Source: Prodigiosinella confusarubida (GTDB lineage: Bacteria; Pseudomonadota; Gammaproteobacteria; Enterobacterales; Enterobacteriaceae). From it: DNA of 64,000 nucleotides. Below, in pieces: positions 1 to 8,471 of the stretch; within the stretch, counting starts at the first letter, position 1; every line of letters starts with the position of its first letter. The position numbers and the translations under genes were made by a program. Where the stretch lies: NCBI RefSeq assembly GCF_002847015.1, contig NZ_CP025085.1:4464001-4528000 (forward strand), written 5' to 3'. Under the pieces are notes generated by a model. That model saw only the letters and a list, made by a program, of their open reading frames with translations, was not told the DNA's origin and did no database searches.

Positions 1-311
1 AACACATGGACCTCCAGCGCTTTTAACGTACCATCCGGCTGAGGCGCCGCCGCAGTGCCAATAAAGCTGTCGGGTTTAATGTCGCTGATTTTACCCTGTG
101 TCACTGCGATAAAGCTGGTTTTACTGGTGAATGTCACCTCATGGTTCCCCCCTTTTCGATCGGTTACCTGTAGATGATCGCCACTTATCTTGGTTAGGGT
201 ACCGCGTAAAATGCCCATCGATTTGCCCGGTGCATCTGCCGCCATCGCCGCAAAGCTACCTAGCGTTAGGGCTCCCAATAAGATACCTGTTAACATCTTC
301 TGTCTGGTCAT
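1..311 (-). CDS. Periplasmic protein of unknown function (DUF5666-like), 3' end cut by window edge
   Basis: The reading frame starts at ATG 311 behind a good AGGAGT ribosome site and runs off the left edge, so only about 103 residues are visible. The start MTRQKMLTGILLGALTLGSF is a clean signal peptide ending near AMA, so the product is exported. The mature part (GILRGTLTKISGDHLQVTDR, then a TSKTSF and an IGTAAAPQPDG segment) resembles small beta-barrel proteins of the DUF5666/OB type. It is divergent from a copper-type two-component system and shares its control region, including a CusR-box palindrome, so metal- or copper-stress induction is likely. The function is not known to me, and the family name is inferred from pattern only. 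Confidence 0.6.
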   Translation of the reverse strand, partial: MTRQKMLTGILLGALTLGSFAAMAADAPGKSMGILRGTLTKISGDHLQVTDRKGGNHEVTFTSKTSFIAVTQGKISDIKPDSFIGTAAAPQPDGTLKALEVHV

Positions 312-438
312 TTCCACTCCTGTTATCAGTCTGGCCGAACGCCTGGGCGCCGGGTACAACACTTATACAATGCCGCTCTATCCTGAATCGTAGTTAACAT
401 CGTTAGCTTGGCAAACCGACCCGCTCCCCCAGATGACC

Positions 439-464
439 ATTTGATGACAATATTGTCATCAAAT
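439..464. promoter_or_regulatory. 26-bp perfect palindrome matching the CusR/PcoR copper box
   Basis: The sequence is a perfect inverted repeat centred at 451/452. Its core, ATGACAATATTGTCAT, fits the known CusR/PcoR/CopR box ATGACAANNTTGTCAT at every fixed position. It lies about 95 bp before the response regulator start and about 130 bp before the divergent periplasmic gene, which suits a shared operator. That this regulator binds it is inferred. Confidence 0.75.
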
Positions 465-559
465 AACCAAGGACGAACTGCTACACTGGTCGCTTGGCTG
501 CCATGGGCCGATGATAAACGGCCTGGTTTGCCGGGTGTGGAACGACGAGGACCCCGTGG

Positions 560-1231
560 ATGCGTATATTGATAGTCGAAGATGATCACAGCACCGGAGA
601 ATATTTGCGCAAAGGACTGGGTGAGGCGGGTTATGGTGTGGATTTGGCTCGCAACGGTACCGACGGACTGTTTATGGCGCTGGAACAAACCTATGATCTG
701 ATCGTACTGGACGTCATGTTGCCCGGGCTGGACGGCTGGCAACTCATAGAAATTATCCGTAAAAAAAACGATGTGCCGGTATTATTTCTAACCGCCCGCG
801 ACGGGGTGCAGGATAGGATCCATGGTCTCGAATTAGGCGCGGATGACTATTTGATAAAGCCCTTTTCATTTACCGAGTTGGTATTGCGTATCCGGACCCT
901 GCTCCGGCGCGGCGTCACCCGCGAAGAGAATGACTATTGGTTGGCGGATCTGCATCTCGATGTATTACGGCGTAAAGTAACCCGGCGAGATCTGGCGGTT
1001 GTGCTAACTAACAAAGAGTTTGCCCTGCTCGCGCTATTTGTTCAGCGCCAGGGTGAGGTTTTATCCCGTACCCAGATAGCGTCTCAAGTGTGGGATATGA
1101 ATTTTGACAGTGATACCAACGTGGTTGACGTCGCGGTTAAACGCTTACGCGCTAAAATAGACCGTCCGTTTGAATTAAAATTGATCCATACAGTACGCGG
1201 TATCGGTTATGTCTGCGAGCCTCGGCAATGA
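560..1231 (+). CDS. cusR: OmpR-family response regulator, CusR/PcoR type
   Basis: The 223-residue protein has a receiver domain (about 1-115: acidic pair in IVEDD, phosphoacceptor Asp in [10 protein letters not shown], conserved Lys in LIKPF) and a winged-helix DNA-binding domain (about 125-220, with the usual [16 protein letters not shown] helix and VRGIGYV wing). Length and sequence fit the heavy-metal branch (CusR 227 residues). The partner kinase starts inside its stop codon. The palindrome upstream is the exact CusR-type box, so autoregulation and control of the divergent periplasmic gene are likely. Copper (or silver) as the signal is inferred from the box and kinase family. No cusCFBA efflux genes are in the window. 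Confidence 0.8.
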   Translation: MRILIVEDDHSTGEYLRKGLGEAGYGVDLARNGTDGLFMALEQTYDLIVLDVMLPGLDGWQLIEIIRKKNDVPVLFLTARDGVQDRIHGLELGADDYLIKPFSFTELVLRIRTLLRRGVTREENDYWLADLHLDVLRRKVTRRDLAVVLTNKEFALLALFVQRQGEVLSRTQIASQVWDMNFDSDTNVVDVAVKRLRAKIDRPFELKLIHTVRGIGYVCEPRQ

Positions 1232-2655
1232 AAACGCCGCCAATGCCATTGCTTTCCCTGACACTGCGTTCGGCACTGCTGTTCGCTGCTGTTGCCGCGC
1301 TAGTGGTGAGCATCGTGGGGTTTTACCTGTATGGTGACATCGCCCATTCCATGCGGCGCATGGCCGGCATACATACGTCCGGTCGAGTAGAGTATTTCCG
1401 CAATTTGCTCAGTAATCAATTCCCTCTCTCCAGACTCAGTGAAAACCCGCACTTATTTGAAAATATGCTGGGCAACGAGTGGGATATTCTGGTTTTCCAG
1501 CGGCCCGGACAGCCCCCTTTGATTAATGTCAATCCACGCGGTTATGTCTTGCCTGCTGTCACGCCGGTGCCCGCCGACCAGCCGCTGAACCTGGCAACCG
1601 TCCATCTGGCGACAACACCCAACGGCGTGCCGATCCGTTTTGTCAGCGCGCTGGTGGATAATGATGATCAAGAAACAATACAAATTACCGCCGGTCACGT
1701 GATGGTCAACGAGACCCGGATGCTGGAACAATACCGTAATCGCATTATTGAGGCGACGATTGGCGCATTTATGCTGATAGCAGTAATGGGATATTTGGTT
1801 TTGCGTCAAGGTCTCAAGCCATTGCGTCGTATGGCGGCTCAAGCGCGGGGTATTCATCCGGATACGCTTGATACCCGGCTATCGGAGCAGGGCGCGCCCC
1901 CTGAACTGCACCAGCTTATCGGATCATTTAACCAGATGCTCGATCGGTTAGCGGACGGCTATCAACGCTTAAGCCAATTCTCGGCTGATTTAGCCCATGA
2001 AATACGCACGCCGATCAATGCATTGATGGGGCATTGTCAAGTGGCGCTTTATCAGCACCGTTCTGCGCAGGAGTACAAGAGCGTACTGGTGCGCAACAGT
2101 GAGGAGCTAGAGCGTATATCGCGCCTGGTGGAAAATATCCTGTTTCTGGCACGAGCCGGGGAAGCGCATTCGGCGATTCAACCGACGCTGTTATCACTTA
2201 ACGCCGAGATCACAAGAGTAGCGGACTATTTTGAAGGTCTGGCAGAAGAGCGCGAGCTTTTATTAGATTGCCAGGGCCACGGCCAAGTGTGGGCAGATGC
2301 CATACTATTACGCAGGGCACTGAGCAATTTAGTGGATAACGCCATCCGATATGCCAATCAACATAGCCAGATTATCCTGTGCGGTCGCCGTACTGCCGGC
2401 GGTTGGCTAATCGAGGTGACTAACCAGGGGCCGGTTATTCCGGCACAAAGTATGGACAGGTTGTTCGACCGTTTTTACCGTGCCGATAATGCCCGCACCC
2501 GTAGCGGCAATTCCACCGGTTTAGGCTTGTCTATTGTCCAGGCGATTATGACGTTGCATCAAGGCTGTGCAACGGCCCGCTGCGATGCTGACGGCACCTT
2601 GTGTTTCAGCCTTTACTTCCCTGATCGCCCCCCGCAAACTTGCCCGGCGGAATAG
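1228..2655 (+). CDS. cusS: Heavy-metal sensor histidine kinase, CusS type
   Basis: This 475-residue inner-membrane kinase overlaps the regulator gene by 4 bp (ATGA), so the two are translationally coupled. It has an N-terminal membrane segment (about 10-30), a periplasmic sensor of roughly 140 residues, a second membrane segment (about 170-192), a HAMP linker, an H-box ([10 protein letters not shown], phosphorylated His) and an ATPase domain with N-box LVDNAIRYA and G-box TGLGLSI. Size and layout match CusS (480 residues). It would phosphorylate the upstream regulator in response to periplasmic copper or silver. The C-terminal end is intact, but the downstream flank is scrambled (paiB and IS remnants). 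Confidence 0.78.
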   Translation: MKTPPMPLLSLTLRSALLFAAVAALVVSIVGFYLYGDIAHSMRRMAGIHTSGRVEYFRNLLSNQFPLSRLSENPHLFENMLGNEWDILVFQRPGQPPLINVNPRGYVLPAVTPVPADQPLNLATVHLATTPNGVPIRFVSALVDNDDQETIQITAGHVMVNETRMLEQYRNRIIEATIGAFMLIAVMGYLVLRQGLKPLRRMAAQARGIHPDTLDTRLSEQGAPPELHQLIGSFNQMLDRLADGYQRLSQFSADLAHEIRTPINALMGHCQVALYQHRSAQEYKSVLVRNSEELERISRLVENILFLARAGEAHSAIQPTLLSLNAEITRVADYFEGLAEERELLLDCQGHGQVWADAILLRRALSNLVDNAIRYANQHSQIILCGRRTAGGWLIEVTNQGPVIPAQSMDRLFDRFYRADNARTRSGNSTGLGLSIVQAIMTLHQGCATARCDADGTLCFSLYFPDRPPQTCPAE

Positions 2656-3169
2656 CAATATAATAATTTCCGGTGAAAATCTGATTGAGACTCATCTGGC
2701 GTCAGGCAATCCACAATTGACCTCACTGGACAGTCAAGTCTGCCTGCTAAATGTTCTTGGTCCACATGCGTTTATTTCTACAAGCCATTATCTGGTTCGC
2801 CCGGCCGTTCCCACCTGGAACTATGCCTCGGTCAGCCTAAAAGGGATCAGTACACTGATGGCGCCACATGATCTCAGTTTATCGCTGGACAAAATGCTGG
2901 CGTTTTTTCAACCGGAACTGATGCAGGATAAGGAGACGCTTCCGGATGAGTTCAGAAAGAAGCTCATGCTTGGAATAACAGGGATAAAAATTGAAGTAAC
3001 AGAAATGAAAGGTAAGTTAAAGCTGGGTCAGCACCGCAGCCAGGCTGACCAGCTTAATGTGTTTAAGCAGTTGGCGGGAAGTCACGAAGAAAATGCCTTA
3101 TATGCCCATTTTGCACAGCAGTGGCTGAAAAAGTTCCGGCCGTCTGTTTTGGATGGTGCCTCTTCATAA
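2656..3169 (+). pseudogene. paiB: 5'-truncated paiB (FMN-binding negative transcriptional regulator)
   Basis: The frame right after the kinase stop encodes the C-terminal two thirds of a PaiB-family protein: LASGNPQLTSL, a GPHAFIS segment, VPTWNYASVSLKG, then LGITGIKIEVTEMKGKLKLG and QHRS, all typical of the flavin-reductase-like PaiB fold. About 55-60 N-terminal residues are missing. The open frame extends upstream only by running through the kinase gene in another frame, which has no PaiB similarity. No ribosome site or credible start is present. I read it as a broken gene left by a deletion that joined it to the kinase. A shortened but expressed protein is possible but unlikely. Confidence 0.7.
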
Positions 3170-3232
3170 TGACAGGAATATTCATGGTTTTGAGGGCGGT
3201 CCAAGCGAGCAGCTAAGTAAGGTGCGATCTTT

Positions 3233-3373
3233 ATGGGCCGGGCAAAACATATCCTTGAATTAAGGCTGGCAGTGGTAAAGCATTATCGTTCCGGCAAAGA
3301 CGGGCCGGTATGCTCTCTCTTTTTATTCGGGTTTCACGCAGCGTTTCGGTCGCTATCTAATTCCTGCACATAA
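3233..3373 (+). pseudogene. IS3-family orfA remnant (5' end only)
   Basis: An ATG at 3233 begins a 46-codon frame whose first 24 residues (AKHILELRLAVVKHYRSGKD) match the start of the helix-turn-helix OrfA protein of IS3-group insertion sequences. The sequence then loses the usual continuation and stops, and no orfB follows. With the adjacent truncated paiB this marks a deletion or insertion scar. No intact terminal repeats were identified. Confidence 0.55.
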
Positions 3374-3376
3374 ACG

Positions 3377-3413
3377 GGAGCCATTTTCACTGTCCCCGTT
3401 CGAAAATGGCTCC
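3377..3413. repeat. 12-bp perfect inverted repeat with 13-nt loop
   Basis: The arms GGAGCCATTTTC (3377-3388) and GAAAATGGCTCC (3402-3413) are exact complements. The repeat sits between the IS remnant and the convergent end of the mobA-like gene. It could fold as a strong hairpin but lacks a T-tract on either strand. It may be a transposon end, a structural terminator or a relic. The rest of 3170-3486 holds only the IS remnant. Confidence 0.5.
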
Positions 3414-3486
3414 ACAGTCTGTTAATAATGACGTTTCAACTTACGTATCGCGCCACCTCGGCCTCTACAGGGGTAGATTAACGTTG

Positions 3487-5418
3487 TCAGCGCTTGTTCG
3501 CCGGCAACATAAAGCCAGCAAAAAACGCTGACAATTCATCAAACGCCTGCAACGACAGGACATGAGCCACATACTGGTCGGGACGTACCACCACAATGGC
3601 GCCCGATGTGCGATCTATTCCCCGTACGGAAAAAATATCCTCCCCGGACTTCAGGTCAGGGCAAAATATTTTTTCATAATCAATTAACCCATATTGACCT
3701 TTCCGGGGGAGTAAATAGGGAGGCAGATGGTCTATTTTAAGCTCGCTGGCCGGCTGCTGAAAAATAACTCGGATATCAAACACATCATCACAATCGCCGC
3801 CCGGTGGGGTGAAACGATTAATCGGGGAACTAATATCCTTATAAAGGAATGAGCAAAGCTGATTGACGGCTGATGACGCCTGATAAGGATCCTCATCAGA
3901 GGCAAAGATAAACAAACGCCAGCGAGCATCGCTTTTAATGACATGACCAAGCTGTACCGGTTTGATATCCGCCAGACGAAGGACCGGGGCCGAGTGGAAA
4001 CGGCTGCCAATGATGAATCCAGAGGCGAGATCCTGCCAGGCGGCTATCCCGGTCAGCCTGGAGGGCTGATAAGTCACCGACATCCCCGCGGTATAGCGGC
4101 CATGCTGAATAAAATAGCGTTGAAATTTGGGCTCATTACCCTGACTGTTGTCATTAAGTTCTGGTCGTTCACTCATAATTCTCGACCATTCACGATCAAA
4201 ATTAATCAGATCCTGCGCCACGCTCTGCCGTTCTTCTGAGTAGGTGTGCAGAATCTCCGGCGGACTGATGCCTTTCATCACGGCGATCAGCTTCCAACCG
4301 AGATTAAACGCATCGCCCATGGAAACGTTCATTCCCTGTCCAGCTTTCGGGCTGTGGGTGTGGCAGGCATCGCCACAGATAAAAATGTGGGGCAGTTGAT
4401 GCGCCACCGCCGTCTGCGGCACCTCATCAAACTTATCGGTCAGCCGCTGTCCGATTTCATACACTGACCACCAGACCACCTCTTTGACGTCAAAGTGATA
4501 AGGCTGAAAAATACGCTGTGCCGCGCCAGTCAAATCATCAATGGTGATATGGCGATTGCGGATCCGCTCACCCTCAGTCAGTTTATCCAGTTCGATATAG
4601 AGTCGAGTCAGATAACCGCCCTCGCGTGGAATAATAATAATGTTGCCCTCGAAGGCTGACTGAATCAGCGACTTACAGCGTATGTCCGGAAAATCCGTAA
4701 CGGCCAGGACATCCATCACCCCCCAGGCCTGGTTCGCCGAATCACCAACCAGCTCGCGGCCAATCGTCTTGCGCACCGTACTGCGCGCACCATCACACCC
4801 CACCACATATCGAGCGCGAATGGTTATCCGCTCGCCCGTCGGCATGTCGTCAACCAGCCAGACCAGGGTAACTTCAACAGGGTACGTCGGGTCTGCTTCC
4901 GGCGTCAGCACGATGTCGGTTACGCTGATGGAGTAAACTGGCTCCAGACGGGATGGGGATTTACGCATCAACTCCAGGTACATATCGTGAATACGGGCCT
5001 GATTAAGAATCACATGCGGCATCTCTGATAACCCGTCGGCAACGTCCTGGATACGTCCATTGCGGGTAATGGTGGTAGGCGCGTTATGGGCAGGTTTCCA
5101 GAAAGTAGTCTCATTCACCCAGCAGGCCTGTTTCAATATCTGTCCGGCAAATCCAAACGCATTGAACATCTCCATTGAACGACAGGAAATGCCATCCGCC
5201 TGCCCCTTTTGCAGCGGCCCTGGTTTTCTTTCCACAATCAGCGTTTCTATCTCGGGGAAGGCGGCCAGTTGCGCGGCCAGAGTTAAGCCTGCCGGGCCGC
5301 AACCGACGATCAGCACATCGGTTTTGTCAGGTAACGTATCCGGTGCTCGTACGTTTTTCCTGCCATCTTTGAACCACTCCGGATCGCCGGGCTGAAAACC
5401 ATTAAGATGATATTGCAT
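3487..5418 (-). CDS. mobA: FAD-dependent aromatic hydroxylase, 3-hydroxybenzoate 4-monooxygenase (MobA) type
   Basis: This 643-residue flavoprotein has an N-terminal dinucleotide fold (DVLIVGCGPAGLTLAAQLAA, about 33-52), a DG motif (VVGCDGARSTVRKTIG) and the FAD ribityl-binding GD motif (ICGDACHTHSPKAGQGMN). The C-terminal region of about 180 residues is the thioredoxin-like domain found in phenol 2-monooxygenase and 3-hydroxybenzoate 4-monooxygenase. Length and the PGDPEWFKDG/RAPDTLPD start fit MobA (about 640 residues), which uses NADPH and O2 to hydroxylate a 3-hydroxybenzoate at C4. It is preceded by GGAGAAAAGAGT and is the last gene of a galT-galA-mobA transcript. Since the pathway here needs a trihydroxybenzoate, 3,5-dihydroxybenzoate to gallate is an attractive physiological reaction; this is inference. 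It could also make protocatechuate for the neighbouring decarboxylase. Confidence 0.75.
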   Translation of the reverse strand: MQYHLNGFQPGDPEWFKDGRKNVRAPDTLPDKTDVLIVGCGPAGLTLAAQLAAFPEIETLIVERKPGPLQKGQADGISCRSMEMFNAFGFAGQILKQACWVNETTFWKPAHNAPTTITRNGRIQDVADGLSEMPHVILNQARIHDMYLELMRKSPSRLEPVYSISVTDIVLTPEADPTYPVEVTLVWLVDDMPTGERITIRARYVVGCDGARSTVRKTIGRELVGDSANQAWGVMDVLAVTDFPDIRCKSLIQSAFEGNIIIIPREGGYLTRLYIELDKLTEGERIRNRHITIDDLTGAAQRIFQPYHFDVKEVVWWSVYEIGQRLTDKFDEVPQTAVAHQLPHIFICGDACHTHSPKAGQGMNVSMGDAFNLGWKLIAVMKGISPPEILHTYSEERQSVAQDLINFDREWSRIMSERPELNDNSQGNEPKFQRYFIQHGRYTAGMSVTYQPSRLTGIAAWQDLASGFIIGSRFHSAPVLRLADIKPVQLGHVIKSDARWRLFIFASDEDPYQASSAVNQLCSFLYKDISSPINRFTPPGGDCDDVFDIRVIFQQPASELKIDHLPPYLLPRKGQYGLIDYEKIFCPDLKSGEDIFSVRGIDRTSGAIVVVRPDQYVAHVLSLQAFDELSAFFAGFMLPANKR

Positions 5419-5548
5419 ACTCTTTTCTCCATTTAGCGGGCTACAGGCTAGCTATACCGCCGTTCGACCAAAGCAATAATTGAAGGGTGTATCGCGCAAG
5501 AGAACCAAAGCGCTATGCCCTGAGAAAGCAGGGCCGATCGCCATGCGA

Positions 5549-6814
5549 TCATACCGTTGGCTCTTTTCCCGCCACTGAATAGATGACCTGCTGATTACGG
5601 GTTTTCATAAACTCATCCAGTGGCACGCCTTTCATGGCCGCATAGATATCCAGGTTTGACGCACCGGTTACCGCACCGAACTTCTCCAGTAGGAAAAAAC
5701 TGGCGCCGTATTGGATCAGCTTGCGCCAGTCGCGTTGGCGTATCATTTCGCATTCCTGTTCGCTCAACTTCGCTTCGGCAAACATTGTCTGCGCATCGTG
5801 GCGAAAACGTTCACGCAGTGCAGGCTTAATCAACTGGTATAAAAAACGGTTCAGTCGCAATGCCTCCAGACTGCGCGCCTGGGTAAACGGATAGGAACCC
5901 GATAGTTTTTCTATCCCCGCCAGCTGTTCCGCCATCTTGGCCTGATGGCGTTTTACCGTATTCACCGGGAGCGTACCTGACTGATTTTCCAGGATTAATG
6001 TGGCAATACCCGTCATGGACGGCAAATAATAGGCCTGATGCTTTTTCACCACATTAGCCGAAAGCGCGCCGCGCATGACTAGCCACATAATCTCCTCGGC
6101 ACCTTCCACTCCACTGAGTTCGGCATACTCTGCAATGGTCATTTCTGTTAAACGTTGTGGGTCATTTACCAACAACTCCATAAACTGCGCGTCCCATTCC
6201 ACGTTATTAAAACCGCAGCGTTCACCATGTACCTGATGTGATAACCCTCCGGTAGCCACAATCGCCACATTGATATCCTCCGGGTAACTCTCGATAGCGC
6301 GACGTAACGCCTGGCCCAGTTTGTAACAGCGTTTTGCGGAGGGAATGGGGAATTGCAACACGCCAACCTGTAGCGGGACGACACGGGTTGGCCAGCCGTC
6401 CTTGAATGGCATCAGCGCTGAAAGGGGGGAGAATAATCCGTGATCCAGTGGCTTATCCATAAAGAACGACATATCGAACTCATCGCTCATCAGGCTGGTG
6501 CCAATATGGCGAGATAACGCGGCGTCACCTTTCACCGCCGGCAACGCACGCGGACCGCCACCTTCATCAGCGACGTGATACTCATGGTCGATTCCCAGTG
6601 AAAAAGCGGAGTAGTGATCAAAAAAAAACGAAGTGACATGATCATTGAAGATATAGAGCAGCGCATCCGGCTTTTTCTCGGCCAGCCATTGCTGCATAGG
6701 GCCGAAGCCATCAAAAATCCGCTCCCAGGCTCCTTCTTTCTGTTTATCGTGATCAACGGCAAAGCCGATAGTTGGGGTATGAGACACGGCCAGGCCGCCT
6801 ATGATATTTGCCAT
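5549..6814 (-). CDS. galA: Gallate dioxygenase, type II extradiol
   Basis: This 421-residue enzyme has an N-terminal LigB-type catalytic domain (about 1-280) and a C-terminal LigA-like domain (about 300-410) fused in one chain, as in Pseudomonas putida GalA (about 420 residues) and DesB. Iron-ligand candidates are the His in LAVSHTPT, the His in FNDHVTSF and the Glu in the GVEGAEEIMWLVM segment. The His in GGLSHQVHG is the likely catalytic base. It would cleave gallate between C4 and C5 with O2 to give 4-oxalomesaconate. It lies 17 bp after galT and before the mobA-like gene. The absence of ligC and ligI genes argues against a protocatechuate 4,5-cleavage route. Cytoplasmic. Confidence 0.88.
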   Translation of the reverse strand: MANIIGGLAVSHTPTIGFAVDHDKQKEGAWERIFDGFGPMQQWLAEKKPDALLYIFNDHVTSFFFDHYSAFSLGIDHEYHVADEGGGPRALPAVKGDAALSRHIGTSLMSDEFDMSFFMDKPLDHGLFSPLSALMPFKDGWPTRVVPLQVGVLQFPIPSAKRCYKLGQALRRAIESYPEDINVAIVATGGLSHQVHGERCGFNNVEWDAQFMELLVNDPQRLTEMTIAEYAELSGVEGAEEIMWLVMRGALSANVVKKHQAYYLPSMTGIATLILENQSGTLPVNTVKRHQAKMAEQLAGIEKLSGSYPFTQARSLEALRLNRFLYQLIKPALRERFRHDAQTMFAEAKLSEQECEMIRQRDWRKLIQYGASFFLLEKFGAVTGASNLDIYAAMKGVPLDEFMKTRNQQVIYSVAGKEPTV

Positions 6815-6831
6815 AACGATAACTCCACTTA

Positions 6832-8208
6832 TCAGTTATTTAACGTTTGTGACAGCGTAGGGATTTCACCGAGTCCGGCGTCCTTTACTTTTCTGACCCG
6901 AGTAATGTTTTTATGCAAAATAATGCTCAGTGCGGCAAAAAACGCCGACAAGGCAAGCACGAAGAAAATCGCTGATTGCCCGGGAAACGCCCCCATCAAC
7001 AGGCCGCCTAACGATGAACTGGTGATAGCGCCAATGCGGCCAATGCCGTGCATCCAGCTCACGCCGGTGGCGCGGATTTCCGTTGGATAATAGCCAGGTG
7101 AGTAAACTTGTAGACCGTTCTGCGCGCCATTAATGCATACACCGGTAATAAAAATGATCACGCCCAGCGCCACGCTGCTAAACCCGAGGATCCCTTGCAT
7201 CAACAGGCAAACAAAACCCATCAGGTAGAACAGACCAATGACATATTTTGTCCGCAGTTTATCCATCAGGATACCGACGATAATGCCACCCAACGGCCCC
7301 CCCAACTGAAACAGTCCGGCGATGATGGCAGCCTGTTCAAGTGAAATGCCGCCGGAGTGCATGATGGTCGGCAGCCAGCCGTTAAGCAGATAAATGACAA
7401 ACAATCCCATAAAGTAGGTCAGCCAGAGGGCGATGGTGCCGCGAGCGTACCCATGGTGGAACAGCTCGGTAATCGAGCTGTTCCGTTTCACGTCAGACTC
7501 AGGAATCGTAAACTCGGTGTCGGCAGAAAAGGTGCCACCCATGCGATTGAGCAGCGAGACGATTTTTTTAGGTGCCGTTTGGCGCGATACCAGATTAAGT
7601 GCTGACTCGGGTAACAACCAGGTGAACAGCGGCAACATCAGCAAAGGTACCGCCCCACCCAGGATCAACACAGATTGCCAATGATAACGCGCTAGCAAAC
7701 CTGCCGCGATAAACCCGCCGAGACCAGAACCGATATTAAATCCGCTGAACATCAGCGTTATCATCAACCCTTTACGACGCTCCGGTATATATTCCGCCAG
7801 CAGCGTTACGCAGTTGGGCATCACTGCCCCCAGGCCAAGCCCGGCGATAAAGCGTAACAGCGCCATCTGAAGCGGTGAGGCGACAAAGGCACAGGCAAGA
7901 CTAAAGGTGGAAAATATCAGTATAGAAAACAAGATAGTACCCTTGCGACCATAGCGATCGGAGAGCGGCCCGGCGATCAGCGCGCCAAGCGCTACGCCAA
8001 ACATCGCGGCACCCAGGATGGGGCCCATAGCAGCACGGCTCATCCCCCAGTGCTCGATCAAGGCCGGGGCGATAAATCCCATTACCGCCGCATCATAACC
8101 ATCAAACATAATGATAATCAGGCATAGCACCAGCACACGCCACTGGAAGGCAGTGATAGGCTGTGCGTCAATCCAAGATTTCACGTTGATCAAGTTGTTT
8201 GTTTTCAT
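6832..8208 (-). CDS. galT: MFS aromatic-acid:H+ symporter (gallate transporter)
   Basis: This 458-residue, 12-helix permease belongs to the AAHS (aromatic acid:H+ symporter) group of the major facilitator superfamily. The conserved FDGYDAAVMGFIAPAL near helix 1 and GPLSDRYGRKGTI between helices 2 and 3 are both visible. It starts the minus-strand galT-galA-mobA unit, and its upstream region (8209-8471) holds the likely galR-controlled promoter. Gallate as the substrate is inferred from context; 4-hydroxybenzoate or 3,5-dihydroxybenzoate transport is also possible. Confidence 0.8.
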   Translation of the reverse strand: MKTNNLINVKSWIDAQPITAFQWRVLVLCLIIIMFDGYDAAVMGFIAPALIEHWGMSRAAMGPILGAAMFGVALGALIAGPLSDRYGRKGTILFSILIFSTFSLACAFVASPLQMALLRFIAGLGLGAVMPNCVTLLAEYIPERRKGLMITLMFSGFNIGSGLGGFIAAGLLARYHWQSVLILGGAVPLLMLPLFTWLLPESALNLVSRQTAPKKIVSLLNRMGGTFSADTEFTIPESDVKRNSSITELFHHGYARGTIALWLTYFMGLFVIYLLNGWLPTIMHSGGISLEQAAIIAGLFQLGGPLGGIIVGILMDKLRTKYVIGLFYLMGFVCLLMQGILGFSSVALGVIIFITGVCINGAQNGLQVYSPGYYPTEIRATGVSWMHGIGRIGAITSSSLGGLLMGAFPGQSAIFFVLALSAFFAALSIILHKNITRVRKVKDAGLGEIPTLSQTLNN

Positions 8209-8471
8209 CGGGTACGCTCTCTGTCATGCCGCTAATGGCAGCTATTGGTGTAGTGAGAGAAACTTAACAATCCTGCAAAACGTTAAGCGCACCGGCGAAA
8301 AGTGTCTGTCAAAAAAGACTTTTAGAGGTATGAGTTAGGTTTATATTGTGATAGAGATGGCAAAGTTTCAGTCAGGAAAAACCCTGTAACAAACTCTCTA
8401 TGCGGGCATTTAGTCGAAGGTTTTCAATAAAGGCCATATGAATTTTGTTTAGTCTGCCAAGACAGAGGGGA
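8209..8471. promoter_or_regulatory. galT promoter region with LysR-type dyad (8263-8287)
   Basis: The 263-bp gap between galR and galT contains the dyad CTTAAC-N13-GTTAAG (8263-8268 and 8282-8287), about 55-80 bp ahead of the galT start. A dyad of this size is what a LysR-type activator such as GalR might use. I did not find the same dyad between galR and galB. No confident -35/-10 pair was assigned. Confidence 0.35.

Noticed and set aside
2567-2655. Genuine 200-codon paiB starting inside the kinase gene
   Set aside because: The codons before 2656 lie in a shifted kinase frame and do not resemble PaiB. No ribosome site is present.
3377-3413. Rho-independent terminator
   Set aside because: The stem is perfect, but neither strand has a T-tract behind it, so it is reported only as an inverted repeat.
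5549-6814. Protocatechuate 4,5-dioxygenase (LigAB) instead of gallate dioxygenase
   Set aside because: The LigB-like and LigA-like domains are fused in one 421-residue chain as in GalA/DesB, and the downstream genes are galB, galC and galD with no ligC or ligI.
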